Shown here one piece after another: positions 25,889 through 33,468 of a stretch of 33,468 bases of DNA. A program made the position numbers and the translations under genes. The notes beneath the pieces were generated by a model, which saw only the letters and a program-made list of their open reading frames with translations, was not told the origin of the DNA and ran no database searches. Each line of letters starts with the position of its first letter. Position 1 is the first letter of the stretch. The stretch spans positions 1 through 33,468 of the forward strand of contig CACPBW010000008.1 in assembly GCA_902632275.1 (NCBI GenBank). The letters run 5' to 3'. Source of the stretch: an uncultured Pelagibacteraceae bacterium. Its GTDB lineage: Bacteria; Pseudomonadota; Alphaproteobacteria; Pelagibacterales; Pelagibacteraceae.

Positions 25889-26697
25889 AAATAAAATCAA
25901 AATTATTAATTATAGCTGGATCAGACTCATCTGGTGGTGCAGGTATTCAAGCTGATATTAAAACTATGACTGCATTAGGATCTTATGCAATGACTGCTAT
26001 AACTGCTTTGACAGCACAAAATACTACTGGAGTATCGTCTATAGTAAAAATTTCAAGTAAAGAAATTTCTAAACAAATAGAATATACTTCAAAAGATATA
26101 AAGCCAGATGCAATTAAAATCGGAATGCTTCACTCTGCAGAAGTGATAGATGCAGTGATAAAATCATTGAAAAAAATTAAAGTTAATAAAATAATTTTTG
26201 ATCCCGTAATGGTTACTACAAGTGGGGTTAGATTAATTAACAAAAAAGCTGTTGATAAAATTAGAAATCTTTTAATTAAAAAAGTTGATTTAATAACACC
26301 AAATATTCCAGAAGCAGAACTTCTTGTTAAAATAAAAATTGTATCAGTCGATGATATGATTTTTGCTGCAAAAAAGCTTATAGACATGGGTGCAAAAAAT
26401 GTTCTATTAAAAGGTGGTCATTTAAAAGAAAAAACAATAACAGATATTTTTGTAAATAAGACAGAGATTAAAATATTTAAAAACAAAAAGATTCGTACAA
26501 AAAACTTACACGGAACAGGCTGTTCATTATCCAGCGCAATAACGACGTATTTCTCATGTGGAAAAACATTAAAGAAATCTTGTGAGCTAGCAATAAATTA
26601 TGTTAACCATTCTATTAAAAGCAGTCCAAAATATGGAAAAGGAAATGGACCAATCAATCATTTAATAAGTTTTAAATTAGATAAAAAATATTTATGA
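25885..26697 (+). CDS. thiD: Hydroxymethylpyrimidine/phosphomethylpyrimidine kinase
   Basis: ThiD phosphorylates HMP and then HMP-phosphate, making the pyrimidine-PP that ThiE uses. The 270-residue ribokinase-fold protein has [19 protein letters not shown] near its start (10-28), [34 protein letters not shown] and the anion-hole/catalytic block [13 protein letters not shown]. The start is TTG overlapping the glmM stop. It is the second thiamine-pathway gene in the window, placed in a cell-wall/purine block. Together with thiE it allows thiamine phosphate to be made from imported HMP and a thiazole source, an inference limited by what lies outside the window. Confidence 0.95.
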   Translation: MKIKSKLLIIAGSDSSGGAGIQADIKTMTALGSYAMTAITALTAQNTTGVSSIVKISSKEISKQIEYTSKDIKPDAIKIGMLHSAEVIDAVIKSLKKIKVNKIIFDPVMVTTSGVRLINKKAVDKIRNLLIKKVDLITPNIPEAELLVKIKIVSVDDMIFAAKKLIDMGAKNVLLKGGHLKEKTITDIFVNKTEIKIFKNKKIRTKNLHGTGCSLSSAITTYFSCGKTLKKSCELAINYVNHSIKSSPKYGKGNGPINHLISFKLDKKYL

Positions 26698-27986
26698 ACA
26701 ATGTTGCAGTAATTGGCTCACAGTGGGGAGACGAGGGAAAAGGAAAAATTGTAGATTGGCTTTCTAGTGAGGCAGATGTAGTTGTCAGATTTCAAGGGGG
26801 ACATAATGCTGGACACACATTAGTAATTGATGGAGTGACATATAAATTAAGACTACTTCCGTCTGGAATAGTAAGAAAAAATAAGATTTCAGTTATTGGA
26901 AACGGAGTTGTGATAGATCCTTGGGCATTTCTTGATGAAATAAATGAGATAAGATCAAAAGGTGTAAAAGTTGGTGAAGATAATTTAATAATTTCAGAGT
27001 CTGCAAATTTAATTTTACCATTTCATAAAGAAATGGATGAAATTAGAGAGGATGCAGCTGGTAAAGCTAAAATAGGAACTACCAGAAGAGGAATAGGTCC
27101 TGCATATGAAGATAAAGTTGGAAGGAGATCAATAAGAGTAATGGATCTTATTTCAGAAAAAAATCTTGATCAAAGGCTTGAAACAGTGCTTTTGCACCAT
27201 AATGCTATTCGAAAGGGCCTTGGTAAAAGTATTTTTAAAAAAGATAAACTTAAAGATGATTTATTAAAAATTGCGCCTGAGATTTTGAAATTTTCAAAAC
27301 CAGTTTGGAATAAAATCTATGAGTTTAAGAAGCAAAATAAAAAAATATTATTTGAGGGAGCTCAGGGAATATTATTGGATGTAGACCATGGAACTTACCC
27401 TTTTGTTACCTCTTCCAATACTGTTGCGTCGGCTGCTGCAACCGGCTCTGGCTGTGGACCAAATTCTATTAATTATGTTTTAGGAATAACGAAAGCGTAT
27501 ACTACCAGAGTGGGTGAAGGACCATTTCCTACTGAATTAAAGGATGAGATAGGGGAAAAACTTGGAACAAGGGGAAAGGAATTTGGAACAGTAACAAGTA
27601 GAAAAAGAAGGTGTGGATGGTTTGATGGTGTTTTAGTAAGACAAACAATAAAAATTTCTGGGATTGATGGTATTGCCTTAACAAAACTTGATGTCTTAGA
27701 TGAATTAGACGAAATAAAAATGTGTATAGCATACAAGATCGACGGAAAAGAAATTGACTATCTGCCTGCTGCAGTAGAAGATCAATTAAAAGTAAAACCT
27801 ATTTATCAATCCTTTAAAGGTTGGAAAACTAAAACAAGAGGAATAAAAAAATTTGATGATCTACCTACAAATGCAAAAAATTATATAAAAGAATTAGAAA
27901 AATTTATAGAAACAAAAGTTTCAAGCATATCAACAAGTCCAGAGAGAAATGATACTATTTTAATTGTTGACCCTTTTAAAACTTAA
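26694..27986 (+). CDS. purA: Adenylosuccinate synthetase
   Basis: PurA uses GTP and aspartate to convert IMP to adenylosuccinate, the first committed step to AMP. The 430-residue length is standard. The P-loop region [16 protein letters not shown] lies at 8-23, followed by [26 protein letters not shown] and [20 protein letters not shown], with [10 protein letters not shown] and [12 protein letters not shown] in the C-terminal part. The ATG overlaps thiD by 4 bases. The stop overlaps the convergent rpoH stop: the two genes share the bases TTAA and no terminator is visible. Confidence 0.98.
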   Translation: MNNVAVIGSQWGDEGKGKIVDWLSSEADVVVRFQGGHNAGHTLVIDGVTYKLRLLPSGIVRKNKISVIGNGVVIDPWAFLDEINEIRSKGVKVGEDNLIISESANLILPFHKEMDEIREDAAGKAKIGTTRRGIGPAYEDKVGRRSIRVMDLISEKNLDQRLETVLLHHNAIRKGLGKSIFKKDKLKDDLLKIAPEILKFSKPVWNKIYEFKKQNKKILFEGAQGILLDVDHGTYPFVTSSNTVASAAATGSGCGPNSINYVLGITKAYTTRVGEGPFPTELKDEIGEKLGTRGKEFGTVTSRKRRCGWFDGVLVRQTIKISGIDGIALTKLDVLDELDEIKMCIAYKIDGKEIDYLPAAVEDQLKVKPIYQSFKGWKTKTRGIKKFDDLPTNAKNYIKELEKFIETKVSSISTSPERNDTILIVDPFKT

Positions 27987-28873
27987 TGTGCTGGTAAAAG
28001 ATTTTTTGATTTAGCGGAATTAAGCATATGCTTTTGTAATTTTTCGAAAGCCTTGTTTTCAATTTGTCGAATTCTTTCTCTACTAATTTTAAATTTTTTA
28101 CTTAAATCTTCTAAGGTTTCTGGTTCTTCATTAAGCCTTCTTGCATATAAAATTTGTCTTTCTCGATCATTTAGGATTTTAATAGAATCTTTTAAAAGAT
28201 CTTTTCTTTGTTCCATTTCCTCTTGTTGTGCAAATTTTAGTTCTTGATCCATTTCATTGTCAATTAACCAATCTTGCCATTCATCTCCATCCTCCCCTAT
28301 AGGTGCATTCAGTGATTGTTCGCGTCCTGATAGTCTTCTGTTCATTGATACCACTTCATCCTTAGTTACATTTAATTTTTGAGCGATGTTTTTAACATGT
28401 TCATCTTTCAAGTCACCTTCAGTCTGTGGTGCAATCTGGTTTTTTAATTTTTTTAAATTAAAAAATAATTTTTTTTGAGCAGTTGTGGTTCCAATCTTTA
28501 CTAAACTCCAAGATCTTAAAATATATTCTTGTATAGATGCTTTAATCCACCACATTGCGTATGTAGCCAATCTGAAACCTTTTTCAGGTTCAAACTTTTT
28601 TACAGCCTGCATAAGTCCAACGTTTCCCTCTGATATAATTTCATTAATTGGTAAACCGTAACCTTTGTATCCCATCGCAATTTTTGCAACTAGTCTCAAA
28701 TGACTCGTGACTAACTTTTCTGCCGATTTTACATTTCCAGTAGATTTCCAATTTTTTGCTAACATATATTCTTCTTCTGCATCCAACATTGGAAATTTTT
28801 TTATTTGATCTAAGTAGGCAGCAAGACCACCTTCATTAGATAGTACGGGGAACTTCATAGACGTTGAACTCAT
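27983..28873 (-). CDS. rpoH: RNA polymerase heat-shock sigma factor RpoH (sigma-32)
   Basis: RpoH directs RNA polymerase to heat-shock promoters. The 296 residues show sigma-70 family region 2 ([51 protein letters not shown]), the RpoH-specific box [12 protein letters not shown], and region 4 with [16 protein letters not shown]. The RpoH box separates it from RpoD. It follows rluD on the same strand after 42 bases. Its stop overlaps purA. FtsH, the protease that degrades sigma-32 in E. coli, is encoded nearby but in a different transcription unit. Confidence 0.96.
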   Translation of the reverse strand: MSSTSMKFPVLSNEGGLAAYLDQIKKFPMLDAEEEYMLAKNWKSTGNVKSAEKLVTSHLRLVAKIAMGYKGYGLPINEIISEGNVGLMQAVKKFEPEKGFRLATYAMWWIKASIQEYILRSWSLVKIGTTTAQKKLFFNLKKLKNQIAPQTEGDLKDEHVKNIAQKLNVTKDEVVSMNRRLSGREQSLNAPIGEDGDEWQDWLIDNEMDQELKFAQQEEMEQRKDLLKDSIKILNDRERQILYARRLNEEPETLEDLSKKFKISRERIRQIENKAFEKLQKHMLNSAKSKNLLPAH

Positions 28874-28915
28874 AGAAGTATTTATTTAATAAAATTTTCC
28901 AATTTTACAATGGTT

Positions 28916-29893
28916 TTATTTACAAGTATTTTTAAGCTTTTTAAGCACTAATTCCAAATCTTTTGGTAATTTACATGTAAACTCTAATTCTTGGCCAGAT
29001 CTTGGGTGAACAAAGCCAATACTTTTTGCATGCAAAAATTGTCTATCTAAGTCAATGAGAGTTTTTTCAAGTTGTGAGTCTATATTTTTAATTTTTTTAA
29101 ACCTTTTTTTATATTTTTTATCTCCCAAAATATTATTTCCTTTATATGCCATATGTACTCTTATTTGATGTGTGCGACCTGTTTCAAGTTTGCATTCAAC
29201 TAAGCTAAATGTCGGTATTTTTTTATTTTCAAAAACATTTAAAGTTTTATAATTCGTTATTGCTTTTTTTCCCTTTGATATACTCACTTCCATTAATTGT
29301 CTGTTCTTAGAACTTCTTTTGATGTAAGTTTCAATTTTACCTTTTTGAGGCCTTAGCTTTCCCCATATTAAAGCCTGGTAAATTCTTTTGATAGCGTGGT
29401 TATTAAATTGATTTGATAAATTTTCGTGGGATATATTATTTTTTGCTATTAATATTAAACCAGAGGTATCTTTATCTAATCTATGCACAATACCAGGTCT
29501 TAGCTCATCACCAATATTTGAGAGTTTTTTATTATAATTTATTAGTGCATTTACAATTGTATTGTTATAATTGCCTGGGCCTGGATGAATTGATATTCCT
29601 GCGTTTTTATTGATGACCAATAAATCTTCGTCCTCAAAAATAATATCTAATTCATATTTATATGGTTCTAAGGATAATTGTTTAGGTTCAGGTATTTCTA
29701 ATATTATTGAGTCATTAATAGAAATTTTTTTCGATGGATCTTTAATTACTCTTTGATTTATTTTTAATTTAGAATTAATAATTAAATTTTTTATTCTTGT
29801 TCTACTTAATGTAGGCTCTTTGCCAGTAATATATTGATCTACTCTCGGATTATCTTCTACTTTATCTACAATTAATTTAATGATATTTTTCAT
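28916..29893 (-). CDS. rluD: 23S rRNA pseudouridine synthase, RluD type
   Basis: RluD makes pseudouridines in helix 69 of 23S rRNA, important for subunit joining. The 325-residue protein has an N-terminal S4 RNA-binding domain (about 15-65, RVDQYITGKEPTLSRTRIKN), then the catalytic domain with GIVHRLDKDTSGLILIAK, in which D140 is the catalytic aspartate, and later ECKLETGRTHQIRVHMAYKG and FLHAKSIGFVHP. The S4 domain and length fit RluD best, but RluC cannot be fully excluded. It starts 23 bases from the divergent tRNA-Arg gene and is followed by rpoH. Confidence 0.92.
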   Translation of the reverse strand: MKNIIKLIVDKVEDNPRVDQYITGKEPTLSRTRIKNLIINSKLKINQRVIKDPSKKISINDSIILEIPEPKQLSLEPYKYELDIIFEDEDLLVINKNAGISIHPGPGNYNNTIVNALINYNKKLSNIGDELRPGIVHRLDKDTSGLILIAKNNISHENLSNQFNNHAIKRIYQALIWGKLRPQKGKIETYIKRSSKNRQLMEVSISKGKKAITNYKTLNVFENKKIPTFSLVECKLETGRTHQIRVHMAYKGNNILGDKKYKKRFKKIKNIDSQLEKTLIDLDRQFLHAKSIGFVHPRSGQELEFTCKLPKDLELVLKKLKNTCK

Positions 29894-29897
29894 AGAT

Positions 29898-29903
29898 TAT
29901 AAT
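29898..29903 (+). promoter_or_regulatory. Candidate -10 element for tRNA-Arg
   Basis: A perfect TATAAT sits 13 bases before the mature 5' end of the tRNA, giving an RNA start near 29910. The -35 region would fall inside the 5' end of rluD, with only AT-rich matches (ATTTAA at 29875-29880). The short gap of 23 bases between rluD and the tRNA makes this the natural place. Confidence 0.45.
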
Positions 29904-29916
29904 ATTAATACTATAT

Positions 29917-29993
29917 GCGCTTGTAGCTCAACTGGATAGAGCGCCAGATTTCGGCTCTGGAGGTTCAGGGTTCGACTCCTTGCAGGCGCACCA
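29917..29993 (+). tRNA. tRNA-Arg (anticodon UCG)
   Basis: The 77 bases fold as a standard cloverleaf with encoded CCA. The acceptor is GCGCTTG against CAGGCGC with one G-U, the anticodon stem is CCAGA/TCTGG, and the loop TTTCGGC places TCG at 29951-29953. The anticodon reads CGA and, by U34 wobble, possibly other CGN codons. The T-arm GTTCGAC loop is intact. The stop of the convergent ABC permease gene lies 2 bases past the CCA. Confidence 0.96.
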
Positions 29994-29995
29994 AA

Positions 29996-30787
29996 TTATT
30001 CACCTATATTTATTAAAGATCCTTTTTTTCTGGCTTGACTGAAAGAGTAATAAAATAGAGAGATACCTATAAATAAATAAATTGCATTTAATATAAACGC
30101 ATTTTTGATATTGGAATAATTTACTACTTGATTTACAAGTATTGACCTAGCTTCTTCAAAAATATAAACTAGCGGTAATCCTTTCGCAACATTTTGAAAA
30201 AAATCAGGTAAAATCTCAATTGGGTAATAAATGCATCCAAGAGGTGCAAGTAAAAATAAAGATGACCATGCAATATTTTCAAAAGCTGGTCCATATCTTA
30301 ACAGTCCAGAGGAAACAAAAAGACCTAAAGTGATTCCAAAAATGTATAAACTTAAAAATAAAAAAAATAATGGAATTCCCAAGTTTAAAATTGATATTCC
30401 AAATAAAGGACTTGTTATTAATATTGCAGGAACCAAACCAATTAATGTTCTAATTAATGCAGTACCCACCAACGCAGTGATGATTTCACTTATACGCATT
30501 GGAGCAATAAATAAATTTGTAAAGTTTCTGCTCCAGATTTCTTCCAAAAATAGCATGTTAAAACTGATACTTGATCTAAATAAAAAATCGTAAAGAATAG
30601 CGCAAGTTAAAATAACTCCTACAGTGTTGTTGTAATAATCACTATATGTTGTGAAAAACTTTGAAATAAATCCCCATAAAATAATTTGTATAGTTGGCCA
30701 GTATATTAAATCTAGGATTCTAGGAAGAGAACTTTTAATTAAAAAAAAATGTCTTAAAAATAATCCAATTATTCTATTTAAGCTCAT
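29996..30787 (-). CDS. ABC-2 type transporter permease
   Basis: This 263-residue integral membrane protein has about six hydrophobic segments arranged as in ABC-2 exporter permeases. A short N-terminal soluble helix with RHFFLIKSSLPRILDLIYWP precedes the first segment, and the fifth-segment region has LFLLAPLGCIYYPIEILP, a pattern shared with NodJ/DrrB-like permeases. It would pair with the ATPase encoded immediately upstream (14-base overlap) to form an exporter. The substrate is not evident: drug, polysaccharide or lipid export are all possible. It is the last gene of the tsaC-ATPase-permease unit, with its stop 2 bases from tRNA-Arg. Confidence 0.85.
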   Translation of the reverse strand: MSLNRIIGLFLRHFFLIKSSLPRILDLIYWPTIQIILWGFISKFFTTYSDYYNNTVGVILTCAILYDFLFRSSISFNMLFLEEIWSRNFTNLFIAPMRISEIITALVGTALIRTLIGLVPAILITSPLFGISILNLGIPLFFLFLSLYIFGITLGLFVSSGLLRYGPAFENIAWSSLFLLAPLGCIYYPIEILPDFFQNVAKGLPLVYIFEEARSILVNQVVNYSNIKNAFILNAIYLFIGISLFYYSFSQARKKGSLINIGE

Positions 30788-31511
30788 GATTGTTCCTATT
30801 AAGTTTTAAAAATACTTCTTCCAGATTTCTTTTACCATGCTTTTTAATAAGGTCGTTAGGTGTACCTTTATCTATAATTACTCCATTATTCATCATCAAA
30901 ACATTTTTACAAAGTCTTTTGACTTCATCCATATTATGAGAAGCTAACAAGATTGACATTTTTTTTTCTTTCGAAATTTTTTCAATAAAGGATCTTACAA
31001 AGTCTCCTGTTTCAGGATCTAAAGATGCAGTTGGTTCATCTAAAAATAATATGGATGGTTCGTTAATCAATGCTTTAGCTAAGCTTACTCTATTTTTTTG
31101 GCCAGATGAAAGTTCTCCGGTTTTTTTATTTATAAATTCTTCTAATCTTAGTTTTTCAGATAAATATTCTATTCTTTCAGAAATAAATTTTACACCGTAT
31201 AATTTTCCATAAACTATTAAATTTTCTTTAACCGAAAGTTTTTTGGGCAACTCAATGTATGGCGAGATAAAATTCATTTTATGAAGTAAAGATATTCTAT
31301 TTTTTTCGATGTCCATACCATGAATAACAACCTTTCCATTTGAAGGTTTTAACAAGCCCAACATCATAGCGATTGTAGTAGTTTTTCCACAGCCGTTTGG
31401 TCCAAGTAATCCTAAAATTTCATTCTCGTTTATTGTAAAACTAATTTCTTTAACAGCTTCTTTTTTAAAATAATTTTTTGATAAATTTTCTACAATTACT
31501 GATTTTTGCAT
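30774..31511 (-). CDS. ABC transporter ATP-binding protein (ABC-2 exporter type)
   Basis: This 245-residue cytoplasmic ATPase has Walker A GPNGCGKT (37-44), the signature LSSGQ (134-138), Walker B ILFLDEP (154-160) and the switch histidine in ILLASHN. The layout, including ASLDPETGDFVRSFI after Walker B, is that of single-domain exporter ATPases of the NodI/CcmA/DrrA kind. It starts 3 bases after the tsaC stop and overlaps the permease gene by 14 bases. It presumably powers that permease; the cargo is unknown. Confidence 0.92.
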   Translation of the reverse strand: MQKSVIVENLSKNYFKKEAVKEISFTINENEILGLLGPNGCGKTTTIAMMLGLLKPSNGKVVIHGMDIEKNRISLLHKMNFISPYIELPKKLSVKENLIVYGKLYGVKFISERIEYLSEKLRLEEFINKKTGELSSGQKNRVSLAKALINEPSILFLDEPTASLDPETGDFVRSFIEKISKEKKMSILLASHNMDEVKRLCKNVLMMNNGVIIDKGTPNDLIKKHGKRNLEEVFLKLNRNNHELK

Positions 31512-31514
31512 GAT

Positions 31515-32444
31515 TTATCTTTTTGATGCTCTTTTTAACCTATCGTTTATAGTTTGACCTATTCCGATATTAGGAATTCTTTCAATTGCAATTTTTTTAA
31601 ATTTTAATCTTTTAATATTTCTAAGTGTTTTATACAAATTTTTTCCAGCTTCTCTTAAATTTTTGTTTTTTGATAAATAAAAATAATTCTTATCAAATTT
31701 CTTCCTTTTTTGGATTAATACAAATGCCTCATCTGTGTAATGTTTTTTTGCGTTTAGCCTAATTGGAATTCCTGGTGAATAATGAAATTTAGACTGCCCT
31801 GGCACTTTTGTTGATTTATTTTTTGTATAATTTAACTTTCTTTTTAGGACTTTGCTTATTTTTTTTATGTCTAGACCACCTAATCTTAAAACCTTTGGTT
31901 TGTTTATTAAATTTATTATTGTAGATTCTAAACCAACCTTTGAATCACCACCATCCAAAATAAATTTTATTTTATTTCCAAATTCCTCTTTGACATCTTT
32001 TTTTGAAACTGGACTTAGTTGCGTATAAATATTTGCACTAGGTGCTGCTAAGGGATATTTTAAATATGAAAGTAAATTTCTGGTTACCGAATTTTTTGGG
32101 AATCTTACTGCCAAGGTTTTTTTTCCATTCGTCACATTTTTTGATATTTTACTTTCTCTTCTTAATTTTAAAACAAATGTTAAAGGACCTGGGCAAAACC
32201 TACTATATAACTTTTGAAAATTACTATTTATTTCGCAATCTTTTCTCAAATCTTTAACTCTAGAGTAATGTACTATTAGAGGATTGGATTTTGGTCTTTT
32301 TTTTAGTTTGAAAATTTTTGACGTAGCTTGATTGGAATATGCATTAGCAGCAAGCCCATATACAGTTTCAGTAGGTATTGCTACGCAATGATTTCTGTCT
32401 AATAAATATTTAGCTTTTTTAATATTTGAAAGATCTTTTTTCAT
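31515..32444 (-). CDS. tsaC: L-threonylcarbamoyladenylate synthase, Sua5 type
   Basis: This enzyme makes threonylcarbamoyl-AMP from threonine, bicarbonate and ATP, the first step of the t6A37 modification of tRNAs reading ANN codons. The YrdC/TsaC domain (about 1-195) shows IPTETVYGLAANA (23-35), KRPKSNPL with the following HY, CPGPLTFVLK, AVRFPKN and YPLAAPSANI. A linker VPGQSKFHYSPGIPIRL, matching the Sua5 pattern (P-G-x-x-x-x-H-Y-x-P), leads into a shorter C-terminal domain, making it Sua5-like rather than the single-domain TsaC. It is 309 residues long and the first gene of a leftward unit, starting 20 bases from the divergent xseB. Confidence 0.92.
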   Translation of the reverse strand: MKKDLSNIKKAKYLLDRNHCVAIPTETVYGLAANAYSNQATSKIFKLKKRPKSNPLIVHYSRVKDLRKDCEINSNFQKLYSRFCPGPLTFVLKLRRESKISKNVTNGKKTLAVRFPKNSVTRNLLSYLKYPLAAPSANIYTQLSPVSKKDVKEEFGNKIKFILDGGDSKVGLESTIINLINKPKVLRLGGLDIKKISKVLKRKLNYTKNKSTKVPGQSKFHYSPGIPIRLNAKKHYTDEAFVLIQKRKKFDKNYFYLSKNKNLREAGKNLYKTLRNIKRLKFKKIAIERIPNIGIGQTINDRLKRASKR

Positions 32445-32464
32445 GTAATATTAACAACTTTTAT

Positions 32465-32716
32465 ATGAAAGATAAAAATTTGCCAGATGATATTAAAAAT
32501 AAATCTCTTAACGAGTTAACTGATTTAGCAAATAATATTATTAAAAATCTAGAGAATAAAAATACCCTCGTTGGATCAATAGAAGAGTATCAAAAATTGA
32601 TTAAATTAAATTTATTAATTGAAAAGCAATTTCAAAAAGCTTCTAAAGAACTATCTAAATCTACTAGGGAAAAAATACAAAATGTGCTGAAGAAAAATGA
32701 AAAAAAAACTAAATAA
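32465..32716 (+). CDS. xseB: Exodeoxyribonuclease VII small subunit
   Basis: XseB is the small helical subunit that binds several copies per XseA to form exonuclease VII, a single-strand DNA exonuclease. From the ATG at 32465 the protein has 83 residues, the usual size, with the family pattern LNELTDLANNIIKNLEN followed by SIEEYQKLIKLN and a basic tail. I rejected the in-frame ATG at 32426 because it lies inside the opposite-strand tsaC start and adds a non-conserved segment. It overlaps ispA by 20 bases, and xseB-ispA is a common proteobacterial pair. Confidence 0.88.
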   Translation: MKDKNLPDDIKNKSLNELTDLANNIIKNLENKNTLVGSIEEYQKLIKLNLLIEKQFQKASKELSKSTREKIQNVLKKNEKKTK

Positions 32717-33468
32717 GGTTGCGAAAGATACAAATCTATTCCTTAAAAAATTTATATTTAATCAAAAAAAAACAGACTTATTAAATCCGATAAAATATGG
32801 ATTATTACCAGGGGGAAAAAAAATTAGATCAAAATTAATAGTTGATGTTGGAAGAATTTTTAATATCGAATATAAAAAATTAATCCAAATTAGTGCAGCA
32901 GTTGAATGTATTCATGCTTATTCTTTGATACATGATGATCTTCCTTGTATGGACAATGATAGGTTAAGAAGAGGAAAATTGTCTACTCACGCTAAGTTTG
33001 GAGAGTCCACCGCAATCCTAGCTGGTAACTCCTTACTAACTATAGCGTTTGAGATTCTTAGCCAATCCACTTTGAAAATAGACTATAAGTCAAAAATAAA
33101 CTTGATAAGTCTCTTATCTAAGAGTGCAGGGCATACCGGAATTGCTGGTGGTCAGTACTCAGACCTAAAATTTGAAAAAAAGAGAAAATCTTTTAAAAAA
33201 ATTGTTGATATGCAAATTAATAAGACAGGAAAACTATTTAGCTTTTGTTGCATGGCACCTGTAATTTTGTCGAAAAAAAAAAAATATTTGAAATTGTTCA
33301 ATTCTATAGGTTCAAAAATAGGATTGCTATTTCAAATTGCAGATGACTTGATAGACTATTCTGGATCCACAAAAAAAGCTGGAAAAAAAACAAGAAAAGA
33401 TTTGAAAAAAGGCAAGGCAACCTTAATTGGTTTACTAGGATATAAAAATACTGTTAAATATGGAGATA
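32697..33468 (+). CDS. ispA: Farnesyl/geranyl diphosphate synthase, partial (cut by window edge)
   Basis: IspA makes farnesyl-PP from IPP and DMAPP, feeding undecaprenyl-PP, quinones and other isoprenoids. The first 257 residues are present and the frame is open to the window end, so roughly the last 30-40 residues are missing. Motifs in order are GLLPGGKKIR, SLIHDDLPCMDND (first Asp-rich motif, D80/D81 to D86, with L-P following DD as in bacterial FPP synthases), AGGQYSDL, and the second Asp-rich motif QIADDLID (213-220). The start ATG at 32697 lies inside the end of xseB. Confidence 0.95.
   Translation, partial: MKKKLNKVAKDTNLFLKKFIFNQKKTDLLNPIKYGLLPGGKKIRSKLIVDVGRIFNIEYKKLIQISAAVECIHAYSLIHDDLPCMDNDRLRRGKLSTHAKFGESTAILAGNSLLTIAFEILSQSTLKIDYKSKINLISLLSKSAGHTGIAGGQYSDLKFEKKRKSFKKIVDMQINKTGKLFSFCCMAPVILSKKKKYLKLFNSIGSKIGLLFQIADDLIDYSGSTKKAGKKTRKDLKKGKATLIGLLGYKNTVKYGD

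Noticed and set aside
29917..30000. tRNA-Arg 3' end as an integration site for a mobile element
   Set aside because: The neighbouring genes are an ABC exporter and tsaC with host-like composition, no integrase is present, and I could not see a direct repeat of the tRNA 3' end nearby.
32426..32464. Longer xseB starting at the upstream ATG
   Set aside because: It would start inside the opposite-strand tsaC coding start and add 13 residues that do not belong to the XseB pattern.

Overview
The window is strongly AT-rich, gene-dense chromosomal DNA from a streamlined alphaproteobacterium. It fits the SAR11/Pelagibacterales type best. The case rests on AT-rich Lys/Asn/Ile-heavy proteins, gene overlaps or gaps of a few bases nearly everywhere, the alphaproteobacterial orders tkt-gap-pgk-fba, coiled-coil protein-zapA-fau-ymdB and yebC-ruvC slot-tolQRAB-pal-cpoB, the alphaproteobacterial regulator TrcR/DUF1013, and an alphaproteobacterial-style FolP N-terminus. 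The lineage call is inferred from protein character and gene order, not from a database match. I see no insertion sequence, prophage, CRISPR array or island, and no gene-free stretch longer than about 90 bases.

Layout. (1) 1-3983 (+): the end of murD, then ftsW, murG and murC, overlapping tightly (part of the dcw peptidoglycan/division cluster). The cluster stops at murC and the next gene lies on the other strand. (2) 12243-3985 (-), read leftwards: tkt, gap, pgk, class I fba, thiE, efp, suhB, rpmE, trcR. Then, behind a good promoter, comes a short rpsU gene with no ATG/GTG/TTG start, followed 3 nt later by initiator tRNA-fMet. (3) 12298-19484 (+): a coiled-coil protein, zapA, fau, ymdB, yebC, a RuvC-like nuclease of the kind carried by phages, tolQ, tolR, tolA, tolB and pal, closed by the only convincing intrinsic terminator. 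(4) 19566-27986 (+): cpoB, tilS, ftsH, folP, glmM, thiD, purA. (5) 29893-27983 (-): rluD and rpoH, with rpoH meeting purA stop-to-stop. (6) tRNA-Arg(UCG) (+), tail to tail with a (-) block of tsaC/sua5, an ABC ATPase and an ABC permease. (7) xseB and the start of ispA (+), cut by the window edge.

The genes combine lower glycolysis/gluconeogenesis with the non-oxidative pentose phosphate pathway, envelope building and division (Mur, FtsW, ZapA, Tol-Pal, GlmM), translation quality and tRNA decoding (EF-P, L31, S21, TilS, TsaC, initiator tRNA, RluD), proteostasis (FtsH, RpoH) and cofactor steps (ThiE, ThiD, FolP, Fau).

The points most worth a second look are: rpsU with an apparent AUU start and its 3-nt linkage to tRNA-fMet; an initiator tRNA with A-U in place of the first of the three conserved anticodon-stem G-C pairs; a phage-type RuvC-like nuclease where ruvC-ruvA-ruvB would be expected, without ruvA or ruvB; and a GAPDH whose two cofactor-selecting positions look NADP-type.
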